From assembly GCF_002356115.1 (NCBI RefSeq), contig NZ_AP014836.1:1861091-1925090 (forward strand): 64,000 nt of DNA, read 5' to 3'. Position 1 is the stretch's first letter. Each line of letters opens with the position of its first letter. A program made the translations under genes and the position numbers. Shown here one piece after another: positions 37,971 through 48,005 of this stretch. The notes under the pieces were generated by a model, which saw nothing but the letters and a program-made list of their open reading frames with translations, searched no databases and had not been told where the DNA came from. The stretch comes from Candidatus Nitrosoglobus terrae (GTDB taxonomy: Bacteria; Pseudomonadota; Gammaproteobacteria; Nitrosococcales; Nitrosococcaceae).

Positions 37971-39434
37971 ATGTTACATTCATTACGTAGCCGTTTGTTA
38001 GCCTTGCTTGCCTTGCTAGTACTTGCTGTAAGCGCAGCCGGGATTCTTATGCTGGATCTATATCAGCAATCCACAGTAGCCAAAGTAGGGCAAGCCAATG
38101 CTGAGATTGGTCGAGCTTGTGACACCATTACTATGGCCTATCATGCCTATAGTCGCCAGCATGAACCATTATCATTAGAGGGTACTCATTTGCGGCGGGA
38201 TTTGACCGCTATCGTATTATCGTCGTTGCGCGATTGGCCGGGCATAGAGGGTGGAATTTGGCAAGCTAAAGCCGGCTCACTTGCTTATGCCTTTCCGACT
38301 TATGAAGGATCAGGGCCAAAGACAGATTTGCCGCAAGCCGAAATCTCTAGAATCCGTGCTATTAATAAAGCAGCGCTTAGGAAACAGCAGCAAGCGAGCT
38401 TTCAATATGTTGGATCTTCTCAAACCGTTTTATTTACCGCTTGCCCCTTGCTGGGTTCAGCACCAGATCTTACCGCTTGGACTATGATGCGCGTATTTAC
38501 CCTTGGTGGGCAAGCTTATCGGCAGCTCTTGCTAGGGCTAGGAGTACTATTTCTTACCGTCATCTTTACGGCAATTTTATTAGCTTGGCTTATGATAACT
38601 TGGTCCCGTCATATCTTGATAATCGAGAAGATTCTCACTACCCATGATATTGCTGAGTTACCTAGCCTGCCAATCACAGGAGAGTTAGAACTAGATCGCA
38701 TCATAACGGCATTGAATGAGGCCGGTCGTCGCCTAGCTGCTAGTCATCAACAGTCTAAAGCGCTGACTCAACAAATAGCTTCAGGACAACGTTTAGCTGC
38801 TATTGGTCGGATTGCAGCTGGGGTTGCTCATGAGATTCGCAATCCGATTGCTGTCATGCAGCTTAAAGCAGAAAACGCTTTAGCTGGAAACACGGAGCGA
38901 AAAAACCAAGCCCTTATAGCCATACTTGAGCAGATTAAAAAACTTGAGCTACTCCTTCGTCGGCTATTAAACATTACGGAACACAATAAACCAAACCTAA
39001 AAACTGTAGCGCTTGGAGCATTCTTGGAGGCCTGTGTTACCGCTCATGTGAAGCGGGCGGCCGCAAAGGGTATCTTGATACACTATCACACCCATGTTAA
39101 GGCAGGCTGCTTTGATCCTGAGCAAATGAGATCTGCGCTTGATAACCTCATTCTTAATGCTATTGTAGCCTCTCCGGTAGGGAGCCAAATAATAATCACC
39201 GCTACGCACCTAGAAGCAAATCTGATCTTCTCAGTAAACGATCAAGGACTTGGTCCTCCACCCAGTATCAGTGAGCACTTATTCGAGCCCTTCGTAACTG
39301 GACGCCATGACGGTACTGGATTAGGTCTCTCTATTGTACGTGAAGTAGCTGAATCCCATGGTGGAATAGCGGAATTAATAACATCGACAGGCAAAACCTG
39401 CTTTAAGATCACTGTGCCATGGCAACCATCTTAA
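37971..39434 (+). CDS. Membrane sensor histidine kinase
   Basis: Sensor of a two-component system, 487 residues. A transmembrane helix at about 7-30 and another at about 182-215 bracket a periplasmic sensor of roughly 150 residues with no recognised fold. The HisKA motif is GVAHEIRNPIAVMQL, with its His at about residue 285. The HATPase domain has the N-box LDNLILNAIVAS, the G1 box NDQGLGPP and the G2 box GTGLGLSIVREV. It overlaps the response regulator gene by 16 bp. The signal is unknown. Confidence 0.93.
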   Translation: MLHSLRSRLLALLALLVLAVSAAGILMLDLYQQSTVAKVGQANAEIGRACDTITMAYHAYSRQHEPLSLEGTHLRRDLTAIVLSSLRDWPGIEGGIWQAKAGSLAYAFPTYEGSGPKTDLPQAEISRIRAINKAALRKQQQASFQYVGSSQTVLFTACPLLGSAPDLTAWTMMRVFTLGGQAYRQLLLGLGVLFLTVIFTAILLAWLMITWSRHILIIEKILTTHDIAELPSLPITGELELDRIITALNEAGRRLAASHQQSKALTQQIASGQRLAAIGRIAAGVAHEIRNPIAVMQLKAENALAGNTERKNQALIAILEQIKKLELLLRRLLNITEHNKPNLKTVALGAFLEACVTAHVKRAAAKGILIHYHTHVKAGCFDPEQMRSALDNLILNAIVASPVGSQIIITATHLEANLIFSVNDQGLGPPPSISEHLFEPFVTGRHDGTGLGLSIVREVAESHGGIAELITSTGKTCFKITVPWQPS

Positions 39435-40786
39435 TTGCTGATGATGATGCCGCCATACGGGAGGCTTTGGCTGAAGCAGTTTGCGACTTAGGCCATACTG
39501 CTTTAGAAGTCGATTCTGGCGAAGCGGTTCTCTCGGTGATCGAGCACCAAACAGTTAATGCGGTCCTCCTTGATCTTCGAATGCCGGGCATGGAGGGTCT
39601 GGAAGTATTACAGCGCCTGCATGGGCTACCCTCGCCACCTGCTGTGACAATATTGACGGCCTACGCTACCGCTAGCAATACTATTGAAGCAATGCGGCTA
39701 GGCGCCTTCGATCATCTGACCAAACCGATTGGCCGGGCGGATTTGGCACAAGTACTTAATAGCATGCTGGCAAGTACAGCTAAACTAGAAGCAAACCCCA
39801 TCCCATTTACAGCAGAGGAAGTTTTAGTTGGATCGAGCGAAGCCATGCGCCAAATTCAGAAGCGTATTGGTATGTTGGCCGATAGCGATGTTACCGTGCT
39901 CATTACGGGTGAAACTGGTACGGGTAAGGAATTGGTAGCTCATGCTATTCACAACTTCGGCCAACGCCATAGAAAACCCTTTATCGCCGTCAATTGCGCA
40001 GCCATTCCTTCGGATCTTCAGGAAAGTGAGATGTTTGGCCATACACGCGGCGCTTTTACGGGTGCCATCACTGAGAGAACAGGTGCTTTCCTTCAAGCAG
40101 ATGGGGGCACCTTATTTCTGGATGAGATTGGCGATATGGATATTGCTATGCAGGCGAAGATCCTTAGAGTATTGCAGGAGCGTATTGTAACTCCGGTAGG
40201 CGGTCAACCTACACCTGTAGATGTTCGAGTCATTGCCGCAACCCATCGGGATTTATTTCATCAAGTCCAAAAAGGAATGTTTCGAGAGGATTTATTTTAT
40301 CGGCTCCATGTAGTGCCCATTCATCTACCTCCTCTACGGGAGAGAATCACCGATATCATTCCCTTAGCTGAATATTATCTAGCGCGTACAAACAATAAGC
40401 AACTGGCTGCCGATGCAATTGCCCGATTAATCCAGCATGATTGGCCGGGGAACATTCGCGAACTAAAAAATGCAATGGAACGGATTTCAATACTAGTACA
40501 GGGTCAGTTGATTCAAGCAACTGACTTTCGTTTTCTCGCTGAAAGGCAGCTCAATCCAAGACAAACCCTTAATTGGCCTAATGAGGATCTCCCCGCAGCT
40601 GTGGCCAAGCTAGAGGCTACGCTTATTCGCCGCGCTCTGCAAAAAACAAACGGGAATCGCGCTGAAGCTGCGCGCCTTCTAAACATTCATCGTCAGCTTC
40701 TTTACGCAAAAATAAAACGCTACGGTATCAAAGAGTCAGAAGACCGGACAAATGATGTCATCAAACAGGACAACAATATTCCTTAA
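39419..40786 (+). CDS. NtrC-family sigma54-dependent response regulator
   Basis: Transcription activator, 455 residues. The receiver domain (1-120) has the acidic pair in ILIADDDAAI and the phosphorylated Asp in AVLLDLRMPG. The AAA+ domain has Walker A GETGTGKELVA, the sigma54-contacting GAFTGA loop, Walker B GGTLFLDEIGDM and HDWPGNIRELKNAMER. A Fis-type helix-turn-helix ends the protein (NRAEAARLLNIHRQLLYAKI). It overlaps its kinase gene by 16 bp. The next gene has a sigma54-type promoter, so that gene is the likely direct target. Confidence 0.95.
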   Translation: MATILIADDDAAIREALAEAVCDLGHTALEVDSGEAVLSVIEHQTVNAVLLDLRMPGMEGLEVLQRLHGLPSPPAVTILTAYATASNTIEAMRLGAFDHLTKPIGRADLAQVLNSMLASTAKLEANPIPFTAEEVLVGSSEAMRQIQKRIGMLADSDVTVLITGETGTGKELVAHAIHNFGQRHRKPFIAVNCAAIPSDLQESEMFGHTRGAFTGAITERTGAFLQADGGTLFLDEIGDMDIAMQAKILRVLQERIVTPVGGQPTPVDVRVIAATHRDLFHQVQKGMFREDLFYRLHVVPIHLPPLRERITDIIPLAEYYLARTNNKQLAADAIARLIQHDWPGNIRELKNAMERISILVQGQLIQATDFRFLAERQLNPRQTLNWPNEDLPAAVAKLEATLIRRALQKTNGNRAEAARLLNIHRQLLYAKIKRYGIKESEDRTNDVIKQDNNIP

Positions 40787-40824
40787 CCTAGCTCAAGATC
40801 CTCTTTCTTCGCCCTTTCAACGGA

Positions 40825-40840
40825 TGGCATAGATTTTGTA
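40825..40840 (+). promoter_or_regulatory. Candidate sigma54 (-24/-12) promoter
   Basis: TGGCATAGATTTTGTA matches the sigma54 consensus TGGCAC-N5-TTGC with exact spacing; only the final C of -24 and the C of -12 differ. It lies about 54 bp upstream of the secreted-protein start and directly downstream of a gene for a GAFTGA-containing activator. Both facts support it, but activator binding sites were not identified. Confidence 0.65.
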
Positions 40841-40893
40841 CTGACTTATTTAGGATCTCTCTACAAGATTTTCTAACTAAGGAGTGATACATC

Positions 40894-41691
40894 ATGACTA
40901 TACAGTCCATAACTAGACCGCAGAAAATAGCACTGGCTCTCGGGGTAATGATTGTTGTTAGCCCTGTTTTTGCTCAGAGTCAATCGCATTCTGTACCTAC
41001 ACCCCCTTCATCTAACCCTACTACGCCGGTACCTCCAGCATGGATACATGAGTTACCCGCTACATCCCCTGCACCATCCACCACTGCTGAATCTTTTTAT
41101 AGTACGCAACAACTGCCGGTTTACCAAGGCCAAGTGCGGCAATTTACTCTGACACCGCGAGGGGATATTGATGGTTTGATCCTAACTGACGGTACAGAAG
41201 TGAAAACACCACCTTATCTTTCAGCGGAGTTTGCGTATTCAGTGCATCCAGGCGATCAAGTGACTATCCATGGCCCGCAGGCAAAGGAACTGTCTTTAAT
41301 CAGAGCAGTTTCAGTGACAAACCAAACAAATGGGCAAACCATAACCGACACTAGCCATGGCAAGCGTAACCATGAAGAGATCCAAGGCCAAGTACGTATG
41401 CGCTTACATGGGTATCGAGGAGAAGTTAATGGCGTACTGCTTAATGACGGAACAGTGATCCATTTACCCCCTCCCGAAGCTGATCGTTTTGCTGAAATTA
41501 TTAAACCAGGACAGATCTTATTTGCCGAAGGAGACGGAATAAGTAACGTGTTTGGACATATGATTGAAGCAAATAGAATCGGCTCCTCTAAAGATCAGCT
41601 TGCTGTTGTGAATATGCCTCCAAAGCGGGGCAGAAAACATCTTAGACCCCATGAAATGGAGTTTAATCCTAGATTATCGCCAAAACCTTAG
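40894..41691 (+). CDS. Secreted proline-rich protein with two related beta-type repeats
   Basis: Not a family I can name. Residues 1-27 are a signal peptide ending VSPVFAQS. A Pro/Ser/Thr linker follows (about 28-68). Then two related units: GQVRQFTLTPRGDIDGLILT followed by DGTEVKTPPYLS and HPGDQVTIHG, and GQVRMRLHGYRGEVNGVLLN followed by DGTVIHLPPPEA and KPGQILFAEG. The shared pattern GQVR-x10-G-x2-(D/N)G(V/L)-L-x-DGT-x4-PP suggests two small OB-like folds. A basic tail ends it. It has a strong AAGGAG ribosome-binding site and a sigma54-type promoter. It is probably periplasmic or exported, responding to the upstream kinase. Confidence 0.75.
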   Translation: MTIQSITRPQKIALALGVMIVVSPVFAQSQSHSVPTPPSSNPTTPVPPAWIHELPATSPAPSTTAESFYSTQQLPVYQGQVRQFTLTPRGDIDGLILTDGTEVKTPPYLSAEFAYSVHPGDQVTIHGPQAKELSLIRAVSVTNQTNGQTITDTSHGKRNHEEIQGQVRMRLHGYRGEVNGVLLNDGTVIHLPPPEADRFAEIIKPGQILFAEGDGISNVFGHMIEANRIGSSKDQLAVVNMPPKRGRKHLRPHEMEFNPRLSPKP

Positions 41692-41724
41692 ATCCATAAA
41701 GCATGGTAATATGGGGATCGTATC

Positions 41725-42927
41725 GTGAAAAGATATCCCGCCCTTGATTGGTTAAATTTCTTCATCGCAGATGTGAAGGATGGGGCGGGCCCCTTTCTGT
41801 CAGTTTACCTTCTTTCTAGCCAGCATTGGGATGCGGGTAAAATTGGCTTAATTATGGCAATTGCTGGTACAGCCACTGTATTAGCTCGAACTCCCATAGG
41901 TGGATTTGTTGATTGGGTTACTTGGAAACGTGGCTTGATTATTACTGCGGCGGTAATGGTTGGGATCTGTTTAGTACTTATTACTTGGATTCCGAGTTTC
42001 TGGCCAGTAGCCGTTACCCAAGCGGTGATTGGCATAGCCGATGCTGTCTTTCCCCCTGCTATTACCGCAATTTCTCTTGGCATTGTCGGTTTTGAAAGAT
42101 TTACCTACCAAGTGGGGCGTAATGAAGCCTTTAATCATGCGGGTAATGTGGTAACAGCGCTCGTAGCTGGAGTTGCTGGGTGGCTGATCAGTCCAAGTGC
42201 AGTACTATGGCTTGCTGCGTTTATGGCTATCCTGAGTATTGGGGCGGTACTGAATATAGAGGGCAAAGCTATCAATCATAAAATAGCCCGCGGATTACCG
42301 GCCGAGAGCGGACAGATTCTAGCTCCAAATCTACTAGAACTATTCACTTACAAGCCACTACTCATTTTCACAGCCACAATAACGCTATTTCACTTTGCCA
42401 ATGCCGCGATGTTACCACTGCTCGGCCAGAAACTGGCGCTCACTCATCCTGACGCTGCCAGCTTAGTCATTGCCTTCTGTATTACTATAGCCCAAATTGT
42501 CATGGTACCAATGGCTTTACTGGTGGGGCGAAAAGCCAATTCCTGGGGTCGAAAGCCAATCTTTCTAGCAGCTTTTGCTGTGCTGCCAATCCGAGGTTTT
42601 CTCTACACTCTCTCTCAAGATCCTTATTATCTCATCTCGATTCAGCTTCTTGATGGTATCGGTGCGGGTATTTTCGGTGCGTTGTTCTACATCGTGGTCT
42701 CCGATCTCACCTGGGGAACAGGGCATTATAACCTAGCCCTAGGCGCTACCTCAGCTTGTTGGGGTTTAGGAGCCGCTTTGAGCCATTTGGTAGCTGGTTT
42801 TATTGTGGATTATGCAGGTTATAATGTGGCATTTCTAAGTCTTACTGGAATCGCACTAATCGCTTTTTTACTGTTTTGGCTTGCAATGCCTGAAACCAGT
42901 AGGGTAAAGCGTAACAGCACAACTTAG
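41725..42927 (+). CDS. Major facilitator superfamily transporter
   Basis: Twelve-helix inner-membrane transporter of 400 residues. The loop 2-3 motif GGFVDWVTWKRG and the loop 8-9 motif VGRKANSWGRKPIF are recognisable MFS A-motifs. The substrate cannot be read from sequence. The start is a GTG at 41725 with GGGGATCG before it. It follows the secreted protein after 33 bp and may belong to the same sigma54-controlled unit, which would suggest export of a compound sensed by the kinase. Confidence 0.9.
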   Translation: MKRYPALDWLNFFIADVKDGAGPFLSVYLLSSQHWDAGKIGLIMAIAGTATVLARTPIGGFVDWVTWKRGLIITAAVMVGICLVLITWIPSFWPVAVTQAVIGIADAVFPPAITAISLGIVGFERFTYQVGRNEAFNHAGNVVTALVAGVAGWLISPSAVLWLAAFMAILSIGAVLNIEGKAINHKIARGLPAESGQILAPNLLELFTYKPLLIFTATITLFHFANAAMLPLLGQKLALTHPDAASLVIAFCITIAQIVMVPMALLVGRKANSWGRKPIFLAAFAVLPIRGFLYTLSQDPYYLISIQLLDGIGAGIFGALFYIVVSDLTWGTGHYNLALGATSACWGLGAALSHLVAGFIVDYAGYNVAFLSLTGIALIAFLLFWLAMPETSRVKRNSTT

Positions 42928-43077
42928 TCACCTAACCCATGCTCGCCAAAATAAGGAATCTTTTAAAAATTAGTTGATGCTCATAGTTTTAGCCCACCGG
43001 AAAATCAATACTGCCTAGCAGTAAGCACCCTAGAGACCTCTATTCTTCAGAATAGGGAGAAGGGAGAATACGGATTT

Positions 43078-43305
43078 CTAGTCTTTGAGTGTGTAAACAG
43101 CCCCGCAATAGGGGCATTGCTCCTGCCCAGTATCCTCTATGGGCAGATAAACCCGAGGATGGGAATTCCATAATTCCATAGCCGGCATAGGGCAAGATAA
43201 GGGCAAATCTGCCCGAGTAACCTCATAGCAATGTTCTTTGCTCGCCTGAATCTTATGGAGCTGAGAGCTTAAAGTACTCTGTACTGTTATTTCACTTGCA
43301 GTCAT
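43078..43305 (-). CDS. Small zinc-finger protein, zf-CHCC type
   Basis: A 75-residue protein whose C-terminal half has Cys38, His49, Cys64 and Cys67 in the arrangement of the zf-CHCC family, with NSHPRVYLPIED before CPYCGAVYTL. Related proteins are common in Proteobacteria and resemble the zinc-binding accessory subunit NDUFS6 of complex I. Nothing in the neighbourhood fixes a role. It is 73 bp from nadA on the same strand. Confidence 0.85.
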   Translation of the reverse strand: MTASEITVQSTLSSQLHKIQASKEHCYEVTRADLPLSCPMPAMELWNSHPRVYLPIEDTGQEQCPYCGAVYTLKD

Positions 43306-43378
43306 ATATTCACCATCATTTAAGAATTAATAAAAAGAAAGCCAACTATCTTTCGTTTATTTTCAGCCTCTTAGCCTT

Positions 43379-44476
43379 TTAGATAGAGACCTCTAGCATC
43401 CGATCTAAAGCTAAGCGGGCAAGCTCTACCTCTTTCTCTGGCACCTTGATTTGATTGACTATCTGCCCAGATACTAGATTTTCTAAAACCCAAGCCAGAT
43501 GCTGAGGATCAGTTCGGAACATTGTCGAGCACATACACACCATAGGCGACATAAAGTGGATAGATTTACCTTCGCCCTTAAACCGCTCATGGAGGCGATT
43601 CACCAAATTAAGCTCTGTACCTACGAGCCAGCGAGTATTAGAGGCTGACTCTTGAATAGTTTTAATAATATATTCTGTTGATCCCACATAGTGAGATTTT
43701 TGGCATACTTCAAAGCTATTTTCAGGGTGGGAGATAATTCTCGCATCAGGATAGCGCTCCAAAAAGCGATCAATATGCTCTGGCTGGAACATCTGGTGAA
43801 CAGAACAGTGACCTTGCCATAGAATTATTCGAGCTGATCGAATTTGATCTGGCATTAACCCTCCATTGGGGCGATTAAAGTTCCAAACCACCATCTCTTC
43901 AAGGGGGATACCCATACCATAGGCCGTGTTTCTACCCAGATGTTGATCAGGAAAAAATAATACCTTTTCCCGACGGGCAAACGCCCATTTAAGAACAGCT
44001 TGGGCATTACTTGAGGTGCAAACAATACCGCCATGACGGCCACAGAAAGCTTTAAGATTAGCCGCAGAGTTAATATAGGTAACTGGAGTCACCTGCTCCA
44101 TATCTAAGATCTCTCCTAACTCTCGCCAAGCGCGCTCCACCTTAACCAAGTCCGCCATATCCGCCATAGAACAGCCAGCTGCCAGATCAGGAAGGATAGC
44201 CATTTGCTCTGGGCGAGATAAGATATCGGCCACTTCAGCCATAAAATGAACACCGCAAAAGACGATATATTTAGCCTTAGAAGCAGCCGCCTGACGCGAT
44301 AATTTAAGAGAATCTCCAGAATAATCAGCGAATCGAAAAACTTCCTCTCGCTGGTAGTGATGCCCGAGAATAACCAACTCACTTCCCAAAACCCGCTTAG
44401 CCTCAGCGATCCGAGACTCACAATCATCATCATTTAAATGAATATAGTTTTGGATTGCTACTGCAGATTTAGCCAT
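43379..44476 (-). CDS. nadA: Quinolinate synthase A
   Basis: Condenses iminoaspartate with dihydroxyacetone phosphate to quinolinate in de novo NAD synthesis, using an oxygen-sensitive 4Fe-4S cluster. The conserved blocks LGHHYQREEVFRFADYSGDS, FCGVHFMAE, CSMAD, VCTSSNA and MVCMCSTMFRT are present, supplying the three cluster cysteines. I start at the ATG at 44476, where GGAGG lies upstream; frames further up have weaker signals. nadB and nadC are not in the window. Confidence 0.96.
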   Translation of the reverse strand: MAKSAVAIQNYIHLNDDDCESRIAEAKRVLGSELVILGHHYQREEVFRFADYSGDSLKLSRQAAASKAKYIVFCGVHFMAEVADILSRPEQMAILPDLAAGCSMADMADLVKVERAWRELGEILDMEQVTPVTYINSAANLKAFCGRHGGIVCTSSNAQAVLKWAFARREKVLFFPDQHLGRNTAYGMGIPLEEMVVWNFNRPNGGLMPDQIRSARIILWQGHCSVHQMFQPEHIDRFLERYPDARIISHPENSFEVCQKSHYVGSTEYIIKTIQESASNTRWLVGTELNLVNRLHERFKGEGKSIHFMSPMVCMCSTMFRTDPQHLAWVLENLVSGQIVNQIKVPEKEVELARLALDRMLEVSI

Positions 44477-44603
44477 AATTGTAGCCTCCATCAAGAACTA
44501 ATAAAGAAAATAGTTTACTAAAGAATTAGATCCTCTTGATAAAAAATAGTGACATTTAAACCCATTTTAAAGATAAACCCGACTCAAAATTAGAGGTTAA
44601 TTA

Positions 44604-44996
44604 ATGATGAAAGTTATTGACCTTAATCACTACACTTTGCGAGCAACACGAGAGATCCTAGAAGAATTATGCCTATTTTACTGCGAGATCATAAGGCTTA
44701 AAATTGGCTCACGGCCACCCATTGGTGGTAATGGATATTGGCTATATGCAGGTAATGATCCTATCCTTCATTTAATAGAATGCTCTCCTGATGAACCTAG
44801 ATCCACGATAGCTAAAAATACATTTGATCACGTTGCCTTCACCTGCCAAGATCCCGCTGCTTATGAGCTACATATCAGGAAACGGGGAATTATCTATAAG
44901 GTGCGTACCGTACCACAAACGAATCAGTTCCAAATTTTTTTTAAAGATCCCGCAGGTAACGGCGTAGAGCTCAATTTTGCAAGCAAAGAAACTTAA
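44604..44996 (+). CDS. VOC (glyoxalase/dioxygenase fold) protein
   Basis: A 130-residue protein with two beta-alpha-beta units of the vicinal oxygen chelate fold. Candidate metal ligands are His9 (DLNHYTLRA), His near residue 75 (TFDHVAFTC) and the Glu of NGVELNFA, with the typical FKDPAGNGVEL end. Such proteins include glyoxalases and resistance proteins, and the substrate cannot be told. It is a single gene between nadA and aspS. Confidence 0.88.
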   Translation: MMKVIDLNHYTLRATREILEELCLFYCEIIRLKIGSRPPIGGNGYWLYAGNDPILHLIECSPDEPRSTIAKNTFDHVAFTCQDPAAYELHIRKRGIIYKVRTVPQTNQFQIFFKDPAGNGVELNFASKET

Positions 44997-45079
44997 AATA
45001 TTGTGATTCTAAAACTAGAGAATTAGCGTTTATCTTAACCAATTTAGGTACAGTTATCTTAAGGCTTTAAGCGCTCTGC

Positions 45080-46861
45080 CTACTTTGAGGTGGACGGGCT
45101 AGACTTAATTCCCAGTTCTTGAAGCTGTGATCCTGCCACTGATCCAGGTGCGCCTGTGAGCAAACAGCTTGCCGTTTGAGTCTTAGGAAAGGCAATCACT
45201 TCCCGAATAGAAGTACTTCCAGTCATTAGCATCACTAAGCGATCTACACCAAAAGCGATTCCACCATGAGGTGGGCATCCATATTTTAATGCATCTAAAA
45301 GAAATCCAAATTTATCTTGAGCCTCCTCTTGCTTAATTCCTAAAAGGCTAAAAACCTGCTGTTGTACTTGAGGCTGGAAAATACGCATAGATCCCCCCCC
45401 AACCTCACTACCATTAAGTACCAAATCATAGGCACGAGAGCGGCAAACCGCCGGATTTTGTGCTAATAAAGCCAGATCCTCTTCTTTAGGAGCAGTAAAA
45501 GGATGATGCAACGCGCTCCAACGATTTTCTTTATCATCCCACTCAAACATGGGGAAATCTATGACCCATAGAGGCCGCCAACCTGATTCTACCAAGCCGT
45601 GATCATGGCCTAATTTGACTCGTAAAGCCCCTAGGGACTCATTTACAATAGCGGCTTTATCAGCCCCGAAAAATAAAATATCTCCCTCCTTTGCGTCCGT
45701 ACGCTCTAAAATAGCGTCAATAACCTCATTAGGTAAAAATTTAAGAATTGGTGACTGTAACCCCGCTCGTCCTTGGCTAAGATTAATCACCTTAATATAA
45801 GCTAACCCCTTAGCTCCGTGGATAGCTACAAACTGAGTATAGTCATCAATTTCTTTACGGCTAAGCTTATTGCCTCTAGGCAATCGCAACACCGCCACTC
45901 GCCCCTGATCATTTTTAGCGGGCTCAGCAAAGACTTTAAATTCTACTGTTTTCATCAAATCCCCCGCTTCCACTAATTTTAAGGGGATTCGCAAATCAGG
46001 TTTATCCACCCCAAAGTGGGATATGGCTTCAGCATAGGGCATACGCGTAAATGGAGTTTGGAGATCTACCCCTAACACAGTAGTAAATAGATCTCTTATC
46101 ATCTCTTCCATTAGATTCATCAGCCCATCTTCATGTAAAAAAGAGGTCTCTATATCCAATTGAGTAAATTCAGGCTGACGATCTGCCCTTAAATCTTCAT
46201 CACGAAAACAACGAGCAATCTGATAATAGCGATCCACTCCGGCAACCATTAATAACTGCTTAAAGAGCTGAGGAGATTGAGGTAACGCAAAAAACTGCCC
46301 AGGATGGGTACGGCTTGGCACCAGAAAATCCCGCGCACCTTCCGGGGTTGACTTAGTCAAAATAGGGGTATCAATATCAAGAAACCCTTGGCTATCAAGA
46401 AATTGGCGTAGCTGTCGAGTAATGGCTGATCGTAGCCGAAGCCGCTGGAAACTTTCAGGTCGACGAAGATCAAGATAACGATAGCGTAACCGAATATCCT
46501 CCCCAACTTCTAACTTCTCATCTATTGGAAAAGGGGGAGTCTCTGATATGTTGAGCACTTCAATATTTTGACCCCATACCTCTATCTGGCCCGTAGCTAG
46601 ATCAGGATTCTCAGTTCCTTCTGGCCGACGCTGCACTCTTCCCTTAACTCGAAGGACATACTCACTACGTACTTGATTAGCCTGATTAAAGCTCTCTTGA
46701 GAATATTCCGGGTTAAAGACCAATTGGGTAATTCCTTCCCGATCTCGAAGATCAACAAAAATCACTCCACCATGATCTCGGCGACGATTGACCCAGCCGC
46801 AAAGGGTAACGTCTTGGTCAATATGCGCTTCAGAAAGAGCACCGCAATAATGGCTACGCAT
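45080..46861 (-). CDS. aspS: Aspartyl-tRNA synthetase
   Basis: Class IIb synthetase charging tRNA-Asp, 593 residues, normal for the bacterial type. The N-terminal anticodon-binding OB fold has [20 protein letters not shown]. The catalytic core contains RYLDLRRP, motif 2 [19 protein letters not shown] and motif 3 [16 protein letters not shown], with the bacterial GAD insertion domain between them. It lies downstream of fmdB on the same strand, a frequent arrangement. Confidence 0.97.
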   Translation of the reverse strand: MRSHYCGALSEAHIDQDVTLCGWVNRRRDHGGVIFVDLRDREGITQLVFNPEYSQESFNQANQVRSEYVLRVKGRVQRRPEGTENPDLATGQIEVWGQNIEVLNISETPPFPIDEKLEVGEDIRLRYRYLDLRRPESFQRLRLRSAITRQLRQFLDSQGFLDIDTPILTKSTPEGARDFLVPSRTHPGQFFALPQSPQLFKQLLMVAGVDRYYQIARCFRDEDLRADRQPEFTQLDIETSFLHEDGLMNLMEEMIRDLFTTVLGVDLQTPFTRMPYAEAISHFGVDKPDLRIPLKLVEAGDLMKTVEFKVFAEPAKNDQGRVAVLRLPRGNKLSRKEIDDYTQFVAIHGAKGLAYIKVINLSQGRAGLQSPILKFLPNEVIDAILERTDAKEGDILFFGADKAAIVNESLGALRVKLGHDHGLVESGWRPLWVIDFPMFEWDDKENRWSALHHPFTAPKEEDLALLAQNPAVCRSRAYDLVLNGSEVGGGSMRIFQPQVQQQVFSLLGIKQEEAQDKFGFLLDALKYGCPPHGGIAFGVDRLVMLMTGSTSIREVIAFPKTQTASCLLTGAPGSVAGSQLQELGIKSSPSTSK

Positions 46862-46986
46862 GGTAAATCCTTAGCTAAAAGTTAAAAGCAGGCGATTTCT
46901 AGGATCTCTAGCGGATTGGCGCAATAGAGCCAAACCTACCCGTTGATTCTTAGTTCTATTTTCTACAAGCCCACTTTCAAAGCAGG

Positions 46987-47310
46987 CTAATTAGTAGCCG
47001 TGGTTGAAGTTGCTGCATCTTTCTTAGGATTAGCATTAGTTTCAGCGCTTCCTGAATGATCTGGGGCTTTTTCAGCGCTTTCCTTTTCCTTAGGCCCATC
47101 ACCCGAGGCGACTACATTGCGTTTATTACTATTTTTAAAATCCGTCTCATACCACCCCCCCCCTTTAAGCCGAAAACCGGCTGCCGAAACCAGCTTACGC
47201 AATTTATCCTCACTGCAAGAAGGACACCGAACCGCTGGCGCATCAGTCAATTTTTGCAACAACTCCACTTCATGACTACAGGACTCACAACGGTATTCAT
47301 AAATAGGCAT
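46987..47310 (-). CDS. FmdB-family zinc ribbon protein
   Basis: A 107-residue protein. The N-terminal zinc ribbon MPIYEYRCESCSHEVELLQK with CPSC is the FmdB regulatory-protein signature. The C-terminal half is low-complexity and charged, rich in Lys, Glu, Ala and Thr. I start at the ATG at 47310 because family members begin MP.YEY. Function is not established in most organisms. Its position before aspS is conserved in many Proteobacteria. Confidence 0.92.
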   Translation of the reverse strand: MPIYEYRCESCSHEVELLQKLTDAPAVRCPSCSEDKLRKLVSAAGFRLKGGGWYETDFKNSNKRNVVASGDGPKEKESAEKAPDHSGSAETNANPKKDAATSTTATN

Positions 47311-48005
47311 AACATTACACCCTAGTTTATTATATTTAACTATATTAAATAACACTAAATATTAGAAAAATAAATATCCAACTTATCAAGTTACTTAGGA
47401 TAATTACTCTCAAAAAACATAGATCCTAGCCCCGCTCAAGGGCTTAGTAATATCCCTTAGCCCAAATAATTAAGTTATAAAAATCAAAACCTATTTTGAC
47501 TTAATCTAGAGACCCTCTACTCTAACTGGATAGTTAACATAAAATAGCTACTATCATCAACTAGTCACACTACCAATTAGCGCATCAATATCCTAGCCTA
47601 GCAGCACTAGATTGTCACATTCCGGAGGATATCCACATTCGGAGAATCAAGCAGGCGCAAGAGAACTAGCCATCTCTAAAATCGCCCATCAAAACAAATA
47701 GAGAGGAGTTACTTATCAGAATGGAGACAATCATGAGCAGTAGCTTGCTAAGCAATTGAACTATCCAACTCAAACCGGCAAATAACTGAAATTTCTCCTC
47801 TTCTGCTCATAAAAGGCACAAAGAAGAAACAGTAGAATGCTGGAAATCAATAAACTGCCAATAAAGAAGCTTAGAATCAACAGGGCACTCATTCTCAATA
47901 AGAAGTAAAGTTAACAGTCAAAAAATTAACCAATCAAAAAAAACCCTACGGAGGTAAAAAGCCTCCCCATAGCACTAAGTAACACCATTAAAATCCAGAA
48001 AAACG
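47311..48005. other. 695-bp gap, no gene; terminator at its right end
   Basis: No coding frame of reasonable composition is seen; two tiny frames (12 and 23 codons) lack support. On the minus strand at about 47945-47971 there is a hairpin with arms GGAGG and CCTCC (loop CTTTTTA), followed shortly by a run of eight T residues, placed to end the GDSL esterase transcript. The rest is AT-rich. I found no tRNA or known small RNA. Confidence 0.5.

Noticed and set aside
47716-47908. Tiny frames with possible ribosome-binding sites (12 and 23 codons)
   Set aside because: Too short to distinguish from chance in an AT-rich gap; no hydrophobic or leader-peptide pattern.
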